Shown here piece by piece: positions 23,371 through 31,670 of a stretch of DNA of 64,000 nucleotides. The notes beneath the pieces were generated by a model. That model saw only the letters and a list, made by a program, of their open reading frames with translations, did not search any database and had not been told where the DNA came from. The stretch's first letter is position 1. Each line of letters begins with the position of its first letter. Both the position numbers and the translations under genes were made by a program. Origin of the DNA: Cohnella candidum (GTDB lineage: Bacteria > Bacillota > Bacilli > Paenibacillales > Paenibacillaceae); contig NZ_CP033433.1 of NCBI RefSeq assembly GCF_003713065.1, positions 1,337,001 through 1,401,000 on the forward strand, read 5' to 3'.

Positions 23371-24960
23371 ATGGACATCTCCGAGTTTTTGCGGGATTTG
23401 CATTTCGATACGGACAAAGCGAAGCCGCCCGATCTGGAACCCGATTGGGAGGACGCCCCGCTGCCTTACAAGCTGTACCGGAATCTGCCGTACTTTCCGT
23501 TTACGGCGGACGTGCCGCTGACGTTGATCGGACGACCCGAACGGGGCTATGCCGAATCGCGGTCATTCGGGCATTTTCTTTGGTATGCCTATGGGACGTC
23601 GCAGTCCAGCAGGACGGCCATTCCCCCGGAATGGGAAACGGAAGGACTCGGAAGCTTGGCGTCGTACCGAAGGGTCGTCCCTTCCGGGGGAGGGCTGTAC
23701 CCGAACGAAATTTACGCTTATCTGAAGCTGGCGGACCTGCCCGAAGGCATCTATCACTACGACGCCGGGCGCCACCGGCTGGTCATGCTGAGAGAAGGCG
23801 AATTCGACGCCTACCTGGAGCAGGCGCTGGGGGGACGATGGACGGCGGCGGACCATTTCGGCGCTTTGTTCGTGTCGACCGTCTACTGGAAGAACAGCTT
23901 TAAGTACCACGATTTCTCTTACCGGCTGCAAGGCTTGGACGCAGGAGTGTTGATCGGCCAACTGTTGGAGGTCGGCACGAGGTTCGGCTATACGGCTTCC
24001 GTGTACTACCAATACTTGGACCGCGCCGTCAATCATTTGCTTGGATTGCAGGAAAAAGAAGAAAGCGTGTATGCCGTCATCCCGCTCTCGGATCATTCCA
24101 TCGAACACCCGGGTCCCAATGAAGAAAATGCCGCGATGGCGGACCGACCCTCCATCACGGCGGAAAGCTTGATCCGTCAGTTGCCGGCACTGCAGCGGGA
24201 GCATTACGTCAAAAGCCGCAACGTCAAGGAATATCCCCGCGTGCTGCGGATGAACGAAGCTTCGCTGCAGCATGCGACCGGCGCCTTCCGGGGCGGCGGG
24301 AATCCCCCGGCAGCGCAGGCGGGCGGGCAACCGCTGCCGCTTCCCCGCTCGGACCCGACGCCGTACGATTTGGCGGTGCTCTCCCGCAGCCGGTACTCCC
24401 CGGAGACGGATTTCGTGCTGAAGCCGGTCGGCAAACGGCAATTATCGGAAATCCTTCGCCAGACCTGGATCTCGTTCGCCTACCGGAACGATCTGGACCG
24501 ACCGGGAGAGCGGGAGACCCGAGTCGGCCTGTGCGGTTGTTTTCACGGGGTAGAGGGGATTCCGGACGGCGCTTACCGGTATGACGGCGCCAGCCACTCG
24601 CTCGTACCGCTTCGGGAAGGCGACCATCGAGCCTGGCTGCAATACGGGCTGACCTTTCCCAACGTGAACTTGTCCCAGACACCGCTCATCTTCCATGTGA
24701 CCGGAGACCGGCGGCACGGCCAGCCGGAATGGGGACCGAGAGGATACCGGATACAGCAGATGGAAGCGGGCAAACTCGTTCAGAACCTGCTTTTGGCTTT
24801 GTCATCCGCCGGAATGGCGGGACGGCCGCTGCTCGGTTACGAAGCCGAGCTCTCGGACGATCTGTACCGGTTGCCGGCGGCTGGCCAAACCGCGCTCGTC
24901 CAAATTCCGGCCGGCCCTTACCGATACCGCTCGCGCTATGAAGGAAGCCTGCATGGTTAA
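23371..24960 (+). CDS. SagB-type azoline dehydrogenase with tandem nitroreductase domains
   Basis: A 529-residue FMN enzyme that oxidises thiazolines to thiazoles. The first nitroreductase-like half contains FGHFLWYAYGTSQS and RVVPSGGGLYPNEIYAYL, the standard SagB signature. A second half begins at RSRYSPETDFVLKPV and ends with VQIPAGPYRYR. The two halves suggest an internal nitroreductase dimer, as in other long SagB proteins. The start at ATG 23371 is fixed by GGTGGAGGA; an upstream in-frame ATG at 23287 would overlap cyclodehydratase by 59 nt without homology. It is the last gene of the cluster and is followed by a terminator. Confidence 0.92.
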   Translation: MDISEFLRDLHFDTDKAKPPDLEPDWEDAPLPYKLYRNLPYFPFTADVPLTLIGRPERGYAESRSFGHFLWYAYGTSQSSRTAIPPEWETEGLGSLASYRRVVPSGGGLYPNEIYAYLKLADLPEGIYHYDAGRHRLVMLREGEFDAYLEQALGGRWTAADHFGALFVSTVYWKNSFKYHDFSYRLQGLDAGVLIGQLLEVGTRFGYTASVYYQYLDRAVNHLLGLQEKEESVYAVIPLSDHSIEHPGPNEENAAMADRPSITAESLIRQLPALQREHYVKSRNVKEYPRVLRMNEASLQHATGAFRGGGNPPAAQAGGQPLPLPRSDPTPYDLAVLSRSRYSPETDFVLKPVGKRQLSEILRQTWISFAYRNDLDRPGERETRVGLCGCFHGVEGIPDGAYRYDGASHSLVPLREGDHRAWLQYGLTFPNVNLSQTPLIFHVTGDRRHGQPEWGPRGYRIQQMEAGKLVQNLLLALSSAGMAGRPLLGYEAELSDDLYRLPAAGQTALVQIPAGPYRYRSRYEGSLHG

Positions 24961-24973
24961 GAGAGAATCCCGC

Positions 24974-25003
24974 GGGGCGACGCAGCGTGCGCGCCTCTTT
25001 TTT
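24974..25003 (+). terminator. Terminator of the TOMM operon
   Basis: GGGGCG with CGCCTC and CGCA with TGCG form an interrupted stem around GCG, followed by TTTTTT. Confidence 0.75.
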
Positions 25004-25045
25004 GTTTTGCTTTCGAGTTGGTCTATACTGGTAGAGGATTCTACC
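25002..25045 (+). promoter_or_regulatory. Promoter and palindromic operator of the aldo/keto reductase gene
   Basis: TTGTTT (25002-25007), 16 bp, TATACT (25024-25029) fit a vegetative promoter. Directly after the -10 lies the perfect inverted repeat GGTAGA-GGAT-TCTACC (25030-25045), placed where a repressor or activator would meet the RNA start. Confidence 0.5.
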
Positions 25046-25069
25046 GAAACGGAGAGCGAGGGAAAGCAC

Positions 25070-25969
25070 ATGGAGAAAAGAACGTATGGGAAAACCGGCA
25101 TGAACGTCAGCGTACTCGGGTTCGGAGGCGCCGAAATCGGCTTCCAGGGAGCCAGCCCTTCCCAAGTGGACAAGCTGCTCGGCAGCGCGCTGGACGCAGG
25201 CCTTAACGTCATCGACACGGCGGAATGCTATAAGAACAGCGAAGAGCTCATCGGCCAATCCGTGTCCCATCGCAGAAGCGAGTATTATCTGTTTACGAAA
25301 TGCGGCCATGCGGCCGGTTTGGAACTTCCCGACTGGGACCCCGCCATGCTTGAGCAAAGCATCGACCGCAGCCTGAAGCGGTTGAAAACCGACTACATCG
25401 ACCTTATCCATCTTCATAGCTGCAGCGAAGAGGTGCTGCGCAGGGGCGACGTCATCGAAGTGCTTCAGCGCGCCCGCGACAAAGGAAAAACGCGTTTCAT
25501 CGGATACAGCGGAGACCACGCGGCAGCGTTATATGCGGTGAAAACCGGGTTGTTCGATTCTCTCATGACGTCGCTGAACATCGCCGACCAAGAAGCGTTG
25601 GATGAGATATTGCCCGAAGCGGCCAAGCGCGACATGGGCGTCGTCATCAAGCGGCCCGTAGCGAACGTCGCTTGGCGTCACTCCCAAGAGCCGGACCCGA
25701 AGGCTTACGAGCATACGTACTGGAAAAGGCTGCAGAAGCTGGACTACGGATTCCTGCAAGAAGGCGGACAAGCAGCCGTCGGGCAAGCGCTTCGTTTCAC
25801 GTTGTCCGCGCCCGGCGTGCATACGGCGATCGTCGGCACGGCCAATCCCGGCCGATGGGCGGATAACGCCCGCCTCCTGGAGGAAGGGCCGCTTCCGTCC
25901 GAAGACTTCGAAGCGATCCGCCGCCGCTGGAAGAATACCGCAGAGCCGGATTGGATCGGGCAGGAGTAA
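25070..25969 (+). CDS. Aldo/keto reductase
   Basis: A 299-residue NADPH-dependent oxidoreductase with a TIM-barrel fold. It begins with the YGKTGMNVSVLGFGGAEIG strand typical of the family. The catalytic set is visible as Asp/Tyr in DTAECYKNSEELIG, Lys in FTKCG, and His in IHLHSC. The nucleotide-binding segment IVGTANPGRW lies near the C-terminus. The start ATG 25070 follows GAGGG; an upstream in-frame ATG at 24938 would run through the terminator. It is a single-gene unit with its own promoter and a terminator. The substrate is unknown. Confidence 0.9.
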   Translation: MEKRTYGKTGMNVSVLGFGGAEIGFQGASPSQVDKLLGSALDAGLNVIDTAECYKNSEELIGQSVSHRRSEYYLFTKCGHAAGLELPDWDPAMLEQSIDRSLKRLKTDYIDLIHLHSCSEEVLRRGDVIEVLQRARDKGKTRFIGYSGDHAAALYAVKTGLFDSLMTSLNIADQEALDEILPEAAKRDMGVVIKRPVANVAWRHSQEPDPKAYEHTYWKRLQKLDYGFLQEGGQAAVGQALRFTLSAPGVHTAIVGTANPGRWADNARLLEEGPLPSEDFEAIRRRWKNTAEPDWIGQE

Positions 25970-25999
25970 CGAATCGACAATGATCAAATCGAGCAGCGC

Positions 26000-26028
26000 A
26001 AAGGGCCGCGAAACCGCGGCCCTTTTGC
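26000..26028 (+). terminator. Terminator after the aldo/keto reductase gene
   Basis: An 11-bp perfect stem (AAAGGGCCGCG with CGCGGCCCTTT) around AAAC, with TTTT at the end. Confidence 0.92.
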
Positions 26029-26051
26029 ATGGTACTTTAAGCCGATGAAAT

Positions 26052-26064
26052 AATTATCATAATT
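26052..26064 (+). promoter_or_regulatory. AT-rich palindrome before the seven-PAS kinase gene
   Basis: AATTATCATAATT is a perfect dyad around its central base, inside an AT-rich stretch with possible -10 hexamers (TAAAAT). It is 48 bp before the TTG start. Confidence 0.35.
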
Positions 26065-26111
26065 CGATAAAATAAGCTAGAAATCGACATCGGTTTGGGA
26101 GCGGAGCATCT

Positions 26112-29100
26112 TTGTCTAACTCGCGCAAAACTGCTCAAGGAAGAACCTTGGTTCGCGAATTTTTGGACAGTTTGGAAATGGCGGTATGGTCCTATGACGT
26201 GGCTCAGGATCGAATCACCGTCTCGCCGGGATTACAAGCGTTATACGGCTATGAGCAAGAGGATTTCGACGCCGACCCGTTTCTCTGGAGAAAGCTCACC
26301 GTTTCCGAGGACCAACATATCGTTGCTGATCATCTCCGCAAGATACACAGCGGAATCGGGGGTACTTTCGAGCATCGGATCGTCCGTAAGTCGGGAGAGA
26401 TTCGATGGCTGCAATGCATGGCGACGCCGGTCATGGACGGAGAAGGCTGCGTCAGGAAAGTATACGGCATCAACCATGACATCACTGATAAGAAATCGAT
26501 GCAAGCCTCGTTGGAACGGGAACGCGAGCAAATCAACGAGCTGCTGGATTCGACGGATGTCGCGGTTTGGTCTTACAACTGCGCCAGAGGCGAGTTTGAT
26601 TACATAACAAATGCGGTTCAGAGGATCACGGGGTATCCGCTGGACCGATTCCAAGATCTGAAGTCTTGGCATGAGATCGTCTACCCTGACGACGCACGGC
26701 ACTATGGGGCCGAATTTGAAAAACTGAAGAAAAGCAAGCGGGGGGCCATCGAGTACCGCATCGTCCGGGCAGACGGCCAACTCCGCTGGGTTCACGTAAA
26801 GGTGGTCCTCATCCCTGGAGACACGATGGACGGAGGCCGGTATGAAGGACTCATGCTTGACGTCACGGACCGCAAATCGATGGAGGACGCGCTGAAGCGA
26901 AGCGAGCAAAAATACAAATCTCTGTTCGATCACCATCCTGATTCGATCGTCGAACTGGACCCGTCGGGCAATATCCGCGCGATGAATCGTTCAGCATTGG
27001 ACACATTAGGAGTTTCCGGTATGGACGAAGGGATATTCCGGTATCCGGAGTTCATGAGCGAAGAGGGAATCAATAAAGCCACGGCGCACTATAGGTCAAC
27101 CTTGAACGGAGAAGCCCAAAGGTTCGAACTTGCCACGCTGCATTCGGAAGGCCACTTTGCCGACTGGGACGTGAGGATGATCCCCATTATCGTGAACGGC
27201 GAAGTGGACGGTATTTTCATGATCGGCAATGAGATAACAGCCAGGGTGAAGGCGGAAAAGTCGCTGGCCGCCAGCGAAGCCATGCATAGGGTCATCACGG
27301 ACAATATGCAGGATTTCATATCCGTGATCGATCTCGACGGCCGTTTCCTGTATGCGTCGCCCTCTTACGCAAAGAGGCTCGGTCGCGATCCCCATTCGCT
27401 TATTTCCACCTCGGCTTTCGAGTTGATCATCCCGGAAGACCGCGAATTCGCGGCTTGCTCGATCTCTCAAATCCTTTTGTACAACGGAGATTTGCAGGCC
27501 CGCATTCGTTGTATCCACGCGAACGGTTCACTCCTCCATCTGGAATGGATCGGTTCACCCGTACGTGACGATGCGGGCCGGATCGTCAGCATCGTGGTCG
27601 TGGGAAGGGATATCACAGAACAAGTCCGCGTGGAAAACAAGCTGATCGAAAGCGAAAAACGTTACCGGCGGCTGATCGAACTGTCTCCGGTGCCTATCGT
27701 TTCTCATAAAGACGGCATCGTCACCTACATAAACCAGGCCGGTCTTAAGCTTTTCGGAGCAGACGGGACCGACGGACCGGGCGGGATGATCGGAAGACCC
27801 GCTTTGGATGTCGTCGTCCCGCAGCAGACCGGCATCGCCATCTCCCGCATGGAACAATCGAAATCGTCCAAATTCGTCGGTCCCATGGAATACCGGTTAA
27901 TTCGGCTCGACGGACGGACGATCGACGTGGAATTGACTTCGATTTACGATGACGAAACGGAATCGAACCTGGTCGTCGTCCATGACGTAACGGAGCCGAA
28001 AAAAATGCAGGCAGCCCTCCGGGAAAGCGAAGAACGGTACCGCCGCATGGTGGAGCTGTCGCCGATGGCGATCGTCGTCTACAAAGGCAACCGGATTACC
28101 TACGCGAACCCGACCAGCCTTCGCATCGTAGGCGCGTCGAATCTGGAGGAGATCCTGGATCTCGACCCGATCAGTTTCGTTCATCCCCGTTACCGGGAGT
28201 TGGTCCGAGGCCGGATGGTCCAAACGCTGCGCGAAGGGCACAGTCCGCCTGCGGAGTACGAACTGATCGGGCTGGACGGCAGGATCGTGGACGCTTCGGT
28301 CACCGCCATTTACGATGCCGTTTCCGAGACCGTATTGCTCGTTTTCATGGACGTAACGGCGCGCAAGCAAGCGGAGCGCGCTTTGATGGAAAGCGAAGAA
28401 ACGAACAGCCGGCTCGTCCAGCTGTTTCCGGAAGCGATCGTCCTGCACAGCGATTACCGTTTCGAATATGTCAACCCCGCCGCGTGCCAACTGTTTGGGA
28501 TCGCAGAACACGAACCCCCAAACCTCGACGTTCTTGTATGTATCCACCCCGATGATCGGGAGAAAGCCTGTATCCGCCTAAACAAGGTTTATGACGAAGG
28601 CTACACCAGTCCTCTGGTCGAACAGAGAATCGTTCGGCTTGACGGATCGCACGTCCCCGTCGAGGTCATTTCCGCCCCGATATCGTATCGGGGGAAAAAA
28701 GCGGCCATTTCGGTCTTCCGCGACATCACCGAGCGAACGCGCGCGGAGGAGCTGCGCGGGCTGGCCGAACGACGGCTGATCGAAAGCCGGGACCGTTATT
28801 TCTTTTTGCAGGCCAGCCTGGATCGGTTCTCGAACGACCTGTTCGGCCATGTCGACGTGACGGAACTTGAACGAAGGCTCGTTCAGGAAGTGAGGACCGT
28901 TTTGCAGGCGGATCTCGTCAGTCTCGTCGAAACGGATGAAAACGACGGAATCCGGGTGATCAACGGAAGCGTCCTCCGAGAGGAAGCACAGGCCGTCTTG
29001 CGCGAAAGAAGCCGAGCCTCTCAATCGATTTGCGAAATGATGGCTTATCCGGGCGGATATTTGCTCAAGATCGTTGAAATCCGCGGCCATTCCTACTGGC

Positions 29101-29924
29101 TTTGCATCGGGGAAATGCCTCCGTCCTTAAGCCAAATGCCGACGCGGATCTGGCTCGAGACGATCTGCCGTTACGTCAGCGTGCTGTACGACAATTTCCG
29201 CGTCATCGAGGATTTGACCCGCGAATTGAAAGAATCGACGAAGCAGGAGCCTGCGCCGTCCTGGCTTCTCCGGCTTTTGTTCAAACTGAATGAACATGAG
29301 CGCAAGCGCCTCTCCCAAGACTTGCACGACGCAGCCCTGCAGGAACAGATCATTTGGTACCGGAAACTCGACCAATTGATGGCGAATCCCGCGGTTTCGG
29401 ATGAGCTTCGCGTCGATATGGAGCGCATCGCCCAAGGCTTGCTGGACGTTATCTACCAGATCCGGATCACTTGCATCGATCTGCGGCCCCCCATGCTGAA
29501 GGAAGAGGGCTTGGTCGCTTCCCTGGAGTCGTTGTTCGAGTTTACGCAAATGCGCACGGATTACGCGATCCGCTTTCAAACAAACGAATTCCGCGCGGAG
29601 CTGAACGAGGAGCAATCGATCGGTCTGTATCGGATCGTCCAAGAGCTGCTGGCGAACGCCACCAAGCACTCGAACGCCGCGAAGGTTTCTTTTTCCCTGT
29701 CCCAGCCCGCCAATTGGGTCCAGTTGGTTTACGAAGACGACGGAATCGGCATGGACATGAAGAAGGTGGAGGACACCTTTGTCAGCATGGGCATGTATGG
29801 GATGCGCGAAAGGGTGCACAGCCTGAACGGTAAAATCGTCTTCCGTTCCAAACCGAACGAGGGACTCACGATTTACATCCGGATTCCGATGAGCAAACAA
29901 AAGGAGGCAGATCGCCGTGATTGA
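26112..29924 (+). CDS. Soluble seven-PAS/GAF sensor histidine kinase, NarL-partner type
   Basis: A 1270-residue cytoplasmic kinase without transmembrane segments. Seven PAS modules can be followed by their repeated linkers (YGINHDITDKK, LMLDVTDRKS, IGNEITARVK, VVGRDITEQV, VVHDVTEPKK, VFMDVTARKQ, VFRDITERTR), roughly 16-880. A GAF-like region (about 890-1050) comes next, then HisKA_3 with ERKRLSQDLHDAALQEQ (His near 1073) and an HATPase domain (LLANATKHSN, DDGIGMD, GMYGMRERV). The kinase core is of the ComP/DegS class. It starts at TTG 26112 after GGAG-CGGAG. It overlaps the LuxR-type regulator by 8 nt. The signal is probably internal (redox or metabolite). Confidence 0.92.
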   Translation: MSNSRKTAQGRTLVREFLDSLEMAVWSYDVAQDRITVSPGLQALYGYEQEDFDADPFLWRKLTVSEDQHIVADHLRKIHSGIGGTFEHRIVRKSGEIRWLQCMATPVMDGEGCVRKVYGINHDITDKKSMQASLEREREQINELLDSTDVAVWSYNCARGEFDYITNAVQRITGYPLDRFQDLKSWHEIVYPDDARHYGAEFEKLKKSKRGAIEYRIVRADGQLRWVHVKVVLIPGDTMDGGRYEGLMLDVTDRKSMEDALKRSEQKYKSLFDHHPDSIVELDPSGNIRAMNRSALDTLGVSGMDEGIFRYPEFMSEEGINKATAHYRSTLNGEAQRFELATLHSEGHFADWDVRMIPIIVNGEVDGIFMIGNEITARVKAEKSLAASEAMHRVITDNMQDFISVIDLDGRFLYASPSYAKRLGRDPHSLISTSAFELIIPEDREFAACSISQILLYNGDLQARIRCIHANGSLLHLEWIGSPVRDDAGRIVSIVVVGRDITEQVRVENKLIESEKRYRRLIELSPVPIVSHKDGIVTYINQAGLKLFGADGTDGPGGMIGRPALDVVVPQQTGIAISRMEQSKSSKFVGPMEYRLIRLDGRTIDVELTSIYDDETESNLVVVHDVTEPKKMQAALRESEERYRRMVELSPMAIVVYKGNRITYANPTSLRIVGASNLEEILDLDPISFVHPRYRELVRGRMVQTLREGHSPPAEYELIGLDGRIVDASVTAIYDAVSETVLLVFMDVTARKQAERALMESEETNSRLVQLFPEAIVLHSDYRFEYVNPAACQLFGIAEHEPPNLDVLVCIHPDDREKACIRLNKVYDEGYTSPLVEQRIVRLDGSHVPVEVISAPISYRGKKAAISVFRDITERTRAEELRGLAERRLIESRDRYFFLQASLDRFSNDLFGHVDVTELERRLVQEVRTVLQADLVSLVETDENDGIRVINGSVLREEAQAVLRERSRASQSICEMMAYPGGYLLKIVEIRGHSYWLCIGEMPPSLSQMPTRIWLETICRYVSVLYDNFRVIEDLTRELKESTKQEPAPSWLLRLLFKLNEHERKRLSQDLHDAALQEQIIWYRKLDQLMANPAVSDELRVDMERIAQGLLDVIYQIRITCIDLRPPMLKEEGLVASLESLFEFTQMRTDYAIRFQTNEFRAELNEEQSIGLYRIVQELLANATKHSNAAKVSFSLSQPANWVQLVYEDDGIGMDMKKVEDTFVSMGMYGMRERVHSLNGKIVFRSKPNEGLTIYIRIPMSKQKEADRRD

Positions 29925-30579
29925 CGTGTTATTGGTCGACGACCATCCGTCCGTAATGGAGGGAACCCGCGTGCTCTTAGAGCAGGAGGGGGACATTAAG
30001 GTAACGTTCGCGCAGTCTGCCGTCAAAGCGGTCGAGCTCGCGGCTGCGCGATCGTTCGACGTCATGCTGGTCGACTTTCAAATGCCCGACATGAACGGAA
30101 TCGATCTCTCTAAAAAGATATTGGGCGCCACTCCGGATGCCGTTATTTTGATCTATACGGGCTACGAGTTTAAAAACTCGTTCAATCTCATGGTGGAATC
30201 GGGCATCAGCGGTTTCGTGCTCAAAACGGCCAGCCGGGAACAGCTTGTCACGGCGATTCGATGCGCAAGCCGGGGGGAATCGGTTTTGCCGATCAGTCTG
30301 GTGAAGCAGTTGAGAAGGCAGCCGGTCTCCGTCTCGCAGGAGAACGAAGAGGACGGAACGCTGGCGATTTCCGACAGAGAGCACCAGATTTTGAAGGAGA
30401 TCGCCAAGGGAAGAAGCAACAAGGAAATCGCCGTGTCGTTGATCGTAAGCCAGCGCTCTCTCGAATACTGTCTGACAAGCCTGTTCCAGAAGCTGAACGT
30501 CAAATCCCGGATCGAAGCGGTTATGAAAGCCAAACAGCTGGCTCTGTTGGAAGACGCCGATTTTCCCATGAACGCTTAA
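29917..30579 (+). CDS. NarL/LuxR-family response regulator
   Basis: A 220-residue regulator. The receiver has D8/D9, phospho-acceptor D53 in DVMLVDFQMPD and the Lys in GFVLKTA. The C-terminal LuxR helix-turn-helix is seen as ISDREHQILKEIAKGRSNKE followed by SQRSLEYCLTSLFQKLNV; Ser-Leu-Glu-Tyr-Cys replaces the usual T-V-K-x-H of the recognition helix, so its DNA site may differ from ComA/DegU. It begins at GTG with AAAGGAGG and overlaps its kinase by 8 nt. A terminator follows. Confidence 0.93.
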   Translation: MIDVLLVDDHPSVMEGTRVLLEQEGDIKVTFAQSAVKAVELAAARSFDVMLVDFQMPDMNGIDLSKKILGATPDAVILIYTGYEFKNSFNLMVESGISGFVLKTASREQLVTAIRCASRGESVLPISLVKQLRRQPVSVSQENEEDGTLAISDREHQILKEIAKGRSNKEIAVSLIVSQRSLEYCLTSLFQKLNVKSRIEAVMKAKQLALLEDADFPMNA

Positions 30580-30608
30580 ACAGGATTTCCTAATTACGAC
30601 AACATTCG

Positions 30609-30646
30609 ACACCCTCGTTTCGCTTCCCGCGAACGGGGGTGTTTTT
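30609..30646 (+). terminator. Terminator of the seven-PAS kinase operon
   Basis: ACACCC with GGGTGT, CGTT with AACG and CGC with GCG form an interrupted stem, followed by TTTTT. Confidence 0.85.
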
Positions 30647-30757
30647 GCACGCAAAAGAATTGCGCTTTCACGCAAGCACTTTTTCGGTTACAACGTACAG
30701 GTCCCGGTTTTACAATATAGACATAGTTCTACAAAACCAGACAAGGAGCCGAAAAGA

Positions 30758-31252
30758 GTGAGACTATTGGCCCATACGAATTGGAATCCGGAGTCACAGG
30801 AGAAAGTCACGGAGTTGATCGACGGCATCATGGATTCCATTCGCCAGGTGATCCCGGTTGCCGCGACGTTCGGACCTGCGGCCGTACTCGAAGGAGCGGC
30901 CGTCCAGAGCGAGATCGGGGTGTTGGTGGGGTTTACGGGGGACAACTACGGGAGAATCGTGATCCAGGGCAGCGGCGAAGCATTCGGCGGTTTGGGCGGC
31001 GCGATGTTCGGCATGCCGCTGGAAGGTGAACTGCTTCACAGTTTCATTGGAGAACTGGCCAACATGATCGCCGGCAATACGTCTACGCATCTTTTCAATA
31101 AGGGGCGCAAGATCGACATTACGCCGCCGACCGTTATGGTCGGCAAACTGCAAATGTACGGTTTCGAACAAGGGATCACGCTGCCCGTTGAGCTGGCGGA
31201 TATCGGAGAGCTAACGATTATTTTAACGATACATACCCAAGGAGCTGCTTAA
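30758..31252 (+). CDS. cheX: Chemotaxis protein CheX
   Basis: A 164-residue CheY-phosphate phosphatase of the CheC/CheX/FliY family. The active-site helix is visible as SFIGELANMIAGN (Glu and Asn of the E-x2-N motif), with the conserved ITPPTV Pro later. Only one such helix is present, which fits CheX rather than CheC. It starts at GTG after AAGGAG and is the first gene of the chemosensory operon, 3 nt before cheY. It should set the lifetime of the CheY signal. Confidence 0.85.
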   Translation: MRLLAHTNWNPESQEKVTELIDGIMDSIRQVIPVAATFGPAAVLEGAAVQSEIGVLVGFTGDNYGRIVIQGSGEAFGGLGGAMFGMPLEGELLHSFIGELANMIAGNTSTHLFNKGRKIDITPPTVMVGKLQMYGFEQGITLPVELADIGELTIILTIHTQGAA

Positions 31253-31254
31253 AG

Positions 31255-31617
31255 ATGGCAAAAGTGATGATCGTGGACGACGCGGCGTTTATGCGGATGA
31301 TGCTGAAAAACATTTTGCAGAAGGCCGGTCACGAAGTGGTGGGAGAAGCCGAGAACGGGGCGGTCGCCGTAGAGAAATACGCATCGCTGAAGCCCGATTT
31401 CGTGACGATGGACATTACGATGCCCGTCATGGAAGGAATCGAAGCGGTGAAGAGAATTCGGGAAACCGATCCCCACGCCAAGATCCTGATGTGTTCGGCG
31501 ATGGGCCAGCAAGGCATGATCGTGCAGGCCGTACAGGCCGGCGCCCGGGATTTCATCGTCAAGCCGTTCCAGGAAGAACGCGTGATCGAATCGGTCAAAA
31601 AGCTGCTCGGCGCTTGA
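31255..31617 (+). CDS. cheY: Chemotaxis response regulator CheY
   Basis: A 120-residue single-domain receiver. Marks are D8/D9, D53 in DFVTMDITMPV, Ser in MCSAMGQQ and the Lys in IVKPFQ. The MGQQ sequence after the switch Ser is typical for Gram-positive CheY. No output domain exists, so it acts by protein binding, at the flagellar switch or at another target of this operon. GGAG lies 10 nt before the ATG. Confidence 0.93.
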   Translation: MAKVMIVDDAAFMRMMLKNILQKAGHEVVGEAENGAVAVEKYASLKPDFVTMDITMPVMEGIEAVKRIRETDPHAKILMCSAMGQQGMIVQAVQAGARDFIVKPFQEERVIESVKKLLGA

Positions 31618-31670
31618 GCTGTAGGCTGAAAACGGAAGGGCTTGAGGACACCTGAGAGGGAGAGGCCGCC

